Source: JABAQJ01 sp046327745 (GTDB lineage Bacteria > Gemmatimonadota > Gemmatimonadetes > Gemmatimonadales > Gemmatimonadaceae). From it: a DNA stretch of 64,000 nucleotides. The position numbers and the translations under genes were made by a program. The stretch covers positions 620,001 through 684,000 of the forward strand of contig JAXLXV010000007.1 in assembly GCA_046327745.1 (NCBI GenBank). Reading direction: 5' to 3'. Positions 61,632 through 64,000 of the stretch are shown piece by piece; within the stretch, counting starts at the first letter, position 1; each line of letters opens with the position of its first letter. The notes below the pieces were generated by a model. The model was not told the DNA's origin, searched no databases, and saw only the letters and a list, made by a program, of their open reading frames with translations.

Positions 61632-61981
61632 GGGGCCGGCTTCTTCTTCGCCTTCTCGGCCGAACGCTCCTTTGCTTCGGCCGCCGGCGATTCATGCTCT
61701 TGTTTGATGAAGGCGCCGGTCAACGCATCCACCTGCACTTCCTCGACGCCGGGGCGGCCGGCGACCTTGAGGTCGAAAGACCACAGGAGCCGTCCGTCCT
61801 CCTTCTCCAACTCGGCCTGACTGACTTTCCCGCCCGGAACGTGCGCGAGCGCGACGGTTCGTGCTGAGTCCTTGGAAATCGTCGCAGCGGGATGGGGCGC
61901 ATTCGATTTTGACTTCGCTTGTTGCGCGGCAAGTGGCAGGGCCGTCACAGCAACCAGCAATACAAGTCCGAGCTTGGTCAT
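61628..61981 (-). CDS. Periplasmic PepSY-domain protein
   Basis: A 117-residue exported protein with signal MTKLGLVLLVAVTALPLAAQ. The mature part has one PepSY unit: ISKDSARTVALAHVPGGKVS and EEVQVDALTGAFI, with KEDGRLLWSFDLKVAG between. The C-terminus is Lys/Ala/Glu-rich. PepSY modules often inhibit or guide proteases. GGGG precedes the ATG at 61979-61981. Convergent with the YVTN gene. Confidence 0.85.
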   Translation of the reverse strand: MTKLGLVLLVAVTALPLAAQQAKSKSNAPHPAATISKDSARTVALAHVPGGKVSQAELEKEDGRLLWSFDLKVAGRPGVEEVQVDALTGAFIKQEHESPAAEAKERSAEKAKKKPAP

Positions 61982-62074
61982 CGTTGCCCCCATTTGGTCA
62001 AGAGCCGAGCATGCTTCGGTGTCTCGGCGGTCCACCGCTAGCCGCGTTGCCTGCTACGAATCCAAAGTATCGCC

Positions 62075-64000
62075 TCAGAGTTCGCCCGTCAGCGGTTCCT
62101 GCCTGAGTGTGTAGCTCCTGCCGCGAATGGCCACGAGCAGTGTCGGCACTACAAACAGGGTGATCGGGGTCGAGAGGGCCAAGCCGCCGATCACCGCCAG
62201 CGCCAACGGTCGTTGCAACTCCGAGCCGGCTCCCAAGCCGAGCGCCAGGGGAAACAGGCCAAAGAGCGTGCACAACGTGGTCATGAGGATCGGACGCAAC
62301 CTGATGCGCGCGGCCTCGCGGATGGCGCCCTCCAGGGGCATGCCCTCCGTCAACATTTTGTGCCGTGTAAAATCGAGCAGGATGATGCCGTTCTTGACGA
62401 TGAGCCCGACCAATAGAATCAGGCCCATGAAGCTGGATACGTTGAGGGGCGTCCCCGTCAGGAGCAACATCGCCATCGCGCCGCCGAACGAAAGGGGAGC
62501 TGCCAGTAGCACAACAAACGGCTCCACAAAAGACCGGAACTGCAGGACCATCACCGCCACCACGCTGGCCGTGGCCAGGCCGAGGACCAGCAGCAAAGCG
62601 GCAAACGCCTCACGCTGACTGCGATCCTGACCGCCGAACTCGAGTCGGATGCCGGTGGGCACCGGGTGCTTGGCCAGCACGCCTCGTATGTCAGCCATCA
62701 CGTCGCCCAGAGCGCGCCCGCTCACGTCCGCGGTCATTTCAATCATCTGCTGTTGGTTCTCACGCAGCAGTTCCGCCCGGGCGTCAACAGGCTCGAACGA
62801 AGCCAAGGTGCCCAGTGGAATCACCCCCGACGTGCTGACCACAGGCAGCGATGCCAACCGCCGGCCATTGTAGCGCACCGAGTCCGGCGCCCGAACGCGG
62901 ACATTGATCGCCCGATCGTCAAGTCGGATTTCACCGGCGCTAGCGCCTAACAACGCTCCGCTCACCGCGGCTCCCACTTGTTCTGGCGTCACGCCAGCAC
63001 GATTGGTCTCTGCCAAGTTGATGTGCATGAGCATTTCAGCGGACGGCTCGCTGACGCCATTGAAGAAGTCCTCTAGGCCCTGGACCTTCTCCATCTCCTC
63101 ACTCACCGACTCCGCGTACGTCTCCAGGCCCTTCAGGTCCGCCCCGTACAGTCGGATCTCGACGGGGCGCGCCACCCCTTCCACATCGCCAATGACGTCG
63201 GCCAAAATTTGCACGAATTCGATTCGAAGTCGCGGCAGCGCCTTCTCCAGCTTCACACGCACGTCGTCGATTACCTCGAAGATCGAGCGATCGCGATCAC
63301 GCCGCGGAGTGAGTCGCGCCACCAAGTCGCCCGAGTTCTGCGCAGTGGCAAAGAGGCCAAGTTCTGCGCCAGTGCGGCGCGACGTTCCCTGAATTTCCGG
63401 GGTGGATGCCAGCGTGCGCTCGACCACTCGCAGCATGCGATCTGTTTCGTCGATGGCTGTTCCACCTGGCGAGACATAGTCGAGTACAAAGGCCCCCTCA
63501 TCCATCTCAGGCAGGAAGCCGGTTCCCACTACTCGATAGGCACCGAGGCCAAGCACCAGCAGGAGCACCGCCGCCAGCCCCATGATCCCCGGTCGTTGCA
63601 GCGACGTGCCCAAGGCCGTGGCGTAGCGCTCAGACAACCGATCGATCCACATCCCGATACGAACCAGGGCGCCGGAGCCAGCACCCTCGCGCTCCTCGTC
63701 ACGCGCCGTCAGGTACTGCTCGCTCATCAGCGGGATGATGGTCAGCGCTAGCCCGAGCGACACCAGCACGGCGATGGCCAGGGTAATGGAGAGCGCACGA
63801 AAGAACTGGCCCACCACGCCCTGCAGCAGTCCCAGAGGCAGGAACACCACCACGGTCGTCAGCGTCGACGAGGTGACTGGCCAGATCAGCTCCTGGACGG
63901 CGTCACGAATGGCCACGGAGCGATCGGCAGTCAGACGCAAGTGGCGCACGATATTCTCGGTGATCACCACGGCATCGTCGATGACCAGCCCGATGGCGAT
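62075..64000 (-). CDS. RND-family efflux permease (5' part beyond the right edge)
   Basis: The C-terminal 641 residues of an inner-membrane proton-driven pump; the start lies past the right edge. The visible part has the transmembrane-4 acidic pair in GLVIDDAVVITENI, followed by helices 5 and 6 (PVTSSTLTTVVVFLPL), a periplasmic loop of about 300 residues, and helices 7-12 with GIILLDFTRHKMLTEGMPLE and PILMTTLCTLFGLFPLALG. Mention of substrate is not possible; the loop pattern is closer to HAE/HME type pumps than to SecD. Membrane-fusion and outer-membrane partners are not in the window. Confidence 0.93.
   Translation of the reverse strand: MAIGLVIDDAVVITENIVRHLRLTADRSVAIRDAVQELIWPVTSSTLTTVVVFLPLGLLQGVVGQFFRALSITLAIAVLVSLGLALTIIPLMSEQYLTARDEEREGAGSGALVRIGMWIDRLSERYATALGTSLQRPGIMGLAAVLLLVLGLGAYRVVGTGFLPEMDEGAFVLDYVSPGGTAIDETDRMLRVVERTLASTPEIQGTSRRTGAELGLFATAQNSGDLVARLTPRRDRDRSIFEVIDDVRVKLEKALPRLRIEFVQILADVIGDVEGVARPVEIRLYGADLKGLETYAESVSEEMEKVQGLEDFFNGVSEPSAEMLMHINLAETNRAGVTPEQVGAAVSGALLGASAGEIRLDDRAINVRVRAPDSVRYNGRRLASLPVVSTSGVIPLGTLASFEPVDARAELLRENQQQMIEMTADVSGRALGDVMADIRGVLAKHPVPTGIRLEFGGQDRSQREAFAALLLVLGLATASVVAVMVLQFRSFVEPFVVLLAAPLSFGGAMAMLLLTGTPLNVSSFMGLILLVGLIVKNGIILLDFTRHKMLTEGMPLEGAIREAARIRLRPILMTTLCTLFGLFPLALGLGAGSELQRPLALAVIGGLALSTPITLFVVPTLLVAIRGRSYTLRQEPLTGEL

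Larger units (their letters stand above)
520..61632. repeat. Dispersed heptamer CCTAACG/CGTTAGG (about 38 copies)
   Basis: By eye I count 25 copies of CCTAACG and 13 of CGTTAGG between 520 and 61632, almost all preceded by a purine (RCCTAACG). A composition-based expectation for this window is about seven or eight. About 36 lie inside genes, read as Leu-Gly (TTA GGN), Leu-Thr (CTA ACG), Pro-Asn (CCT AAC) or Val-Arg; two form stop codons. Starts include 520, 2129, 2531, 3189, 4362, 4900, 5859, 6986, 7197, 10185, 14193, 15692, 20527, 25688, 26076, 26422, 28014, 29521, 32085, 33315, 34779, 35520, 35912, 37218, 38756, 42272, 43785, 44256, 45484, 49811, 50962, 53067, 53742, 54649, 55229, 56757, 61084 and 61626. 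Function unknown. Confidence 0.8.

Noticed and set aside
1..64000. tRNA, rRNA, CRISPR arrays, insertion sequences, prophage or restriction genes
   Set aside because: I looked for cloverleaf ends, spaced repeats, transposase motifs and phage genes and saw none.

Overview
This is high-GC bacterial DNA with tightly packed genes, mostly on the minus strand and very often joined by 4-base start/stop overlaps (ATGA, GTGA, TTGA). The gene content fits a Gram-negative soil or water bacterium with an outer membrane. That content includes a PilQ secretin, DUF2490 and other outer-membrane barrels, an RND pump, a DUF5117-type zinc protease, a caspase-like protease next to DUF4384 and LPP20 proteins, and many secreted proteins whose signal peptides end in AQ. 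It resembles Gemmatimonadota, but that is an inference from gene content. I see no rRNA, tRNA, CRISPR array, insertion sequence or prophage.

Layout. 1-3834 (minus): trmFO-xerC-small membrane protein-hslV-hslU, part of the old topA-gid-codV-clpQ-clpY neighbourhood. A two-gene plus-strand block (lipoprotein and GT-C membrane enzyme, 3966-6142) separates it from topA, which is preceded by a short Smg/DUF494-like gene (8778-9020). 9227-10991: aroK and aroC overlap. 11067-31318 (all minus) is one type IV pilus district of about 20 kb. In transcription order it runs: PilS-like kinase and PilR-like sigma-54 activator, two PMT-like GT-C transferases, a DPM1-like GT2; a terminator; a candidate sigma-54 promoter and two tandem pilin genes; a hairpin; a second kinase; minor pilins (PilV-, PilW-, PilX-like); pilM-N-O-P-Q; and an 817-residue lipoprotein. 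The motor genes pilB, pilC and pilT are not in the window.

31517-47628 is mixed housekeeping and envelope: arfB, a TPR protein, tag, an outer-membrane barrel, a DUF5117-like metalloprotease, a threonine-dehydratase-like enzyme, an ECF sigma/anti-sigma pair, a hybrid kinase, hslR, a hydrolase, a LysM protein, an LTxxQ-like periplasmic protein, a 55-residue membrane protein, a thioredoxin-fold protein, an M28 peptidase, a DUF2490 barrel and a CopD-like protein. 47737-52301 holds ppk2 and a UspA-Ca2+-type P-ATPase pair. 52492-56218 is a caspase-like protease / DUF4384 / LPP20 lipoprotein cluster. 56406-64000 holds a beta-propeller protein, a CPBP protease, an M1 aminopeptidase, a YVTN propeller protein, a PepSY protein and an RND permease cut by the right edge.

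Three observations stand out. (1) The two tandem pilins encode identical 135-residue proteins but differ at about 43 silent DNA positions. They sit beside a PilSR-like pair fused by overlapping codons to glycosyltransferases of the protein O-mannosylation type, and the pilin is Ser/Thr-rich, which suggests a dedicated regulated pilin glycosylation locus. (2) The heptamer CCTAACG/CGTTAGG occurs about 38 times, several-fold above chance, in every compatible reading frame, using otherwise rare TTA and CTA codons. It even supplies overlapping stop codons of convergent genes. (3) A perfect 13-bp inverted repeat lies between the divergent M1 aminopeptidase and YVTN-propeller genes.
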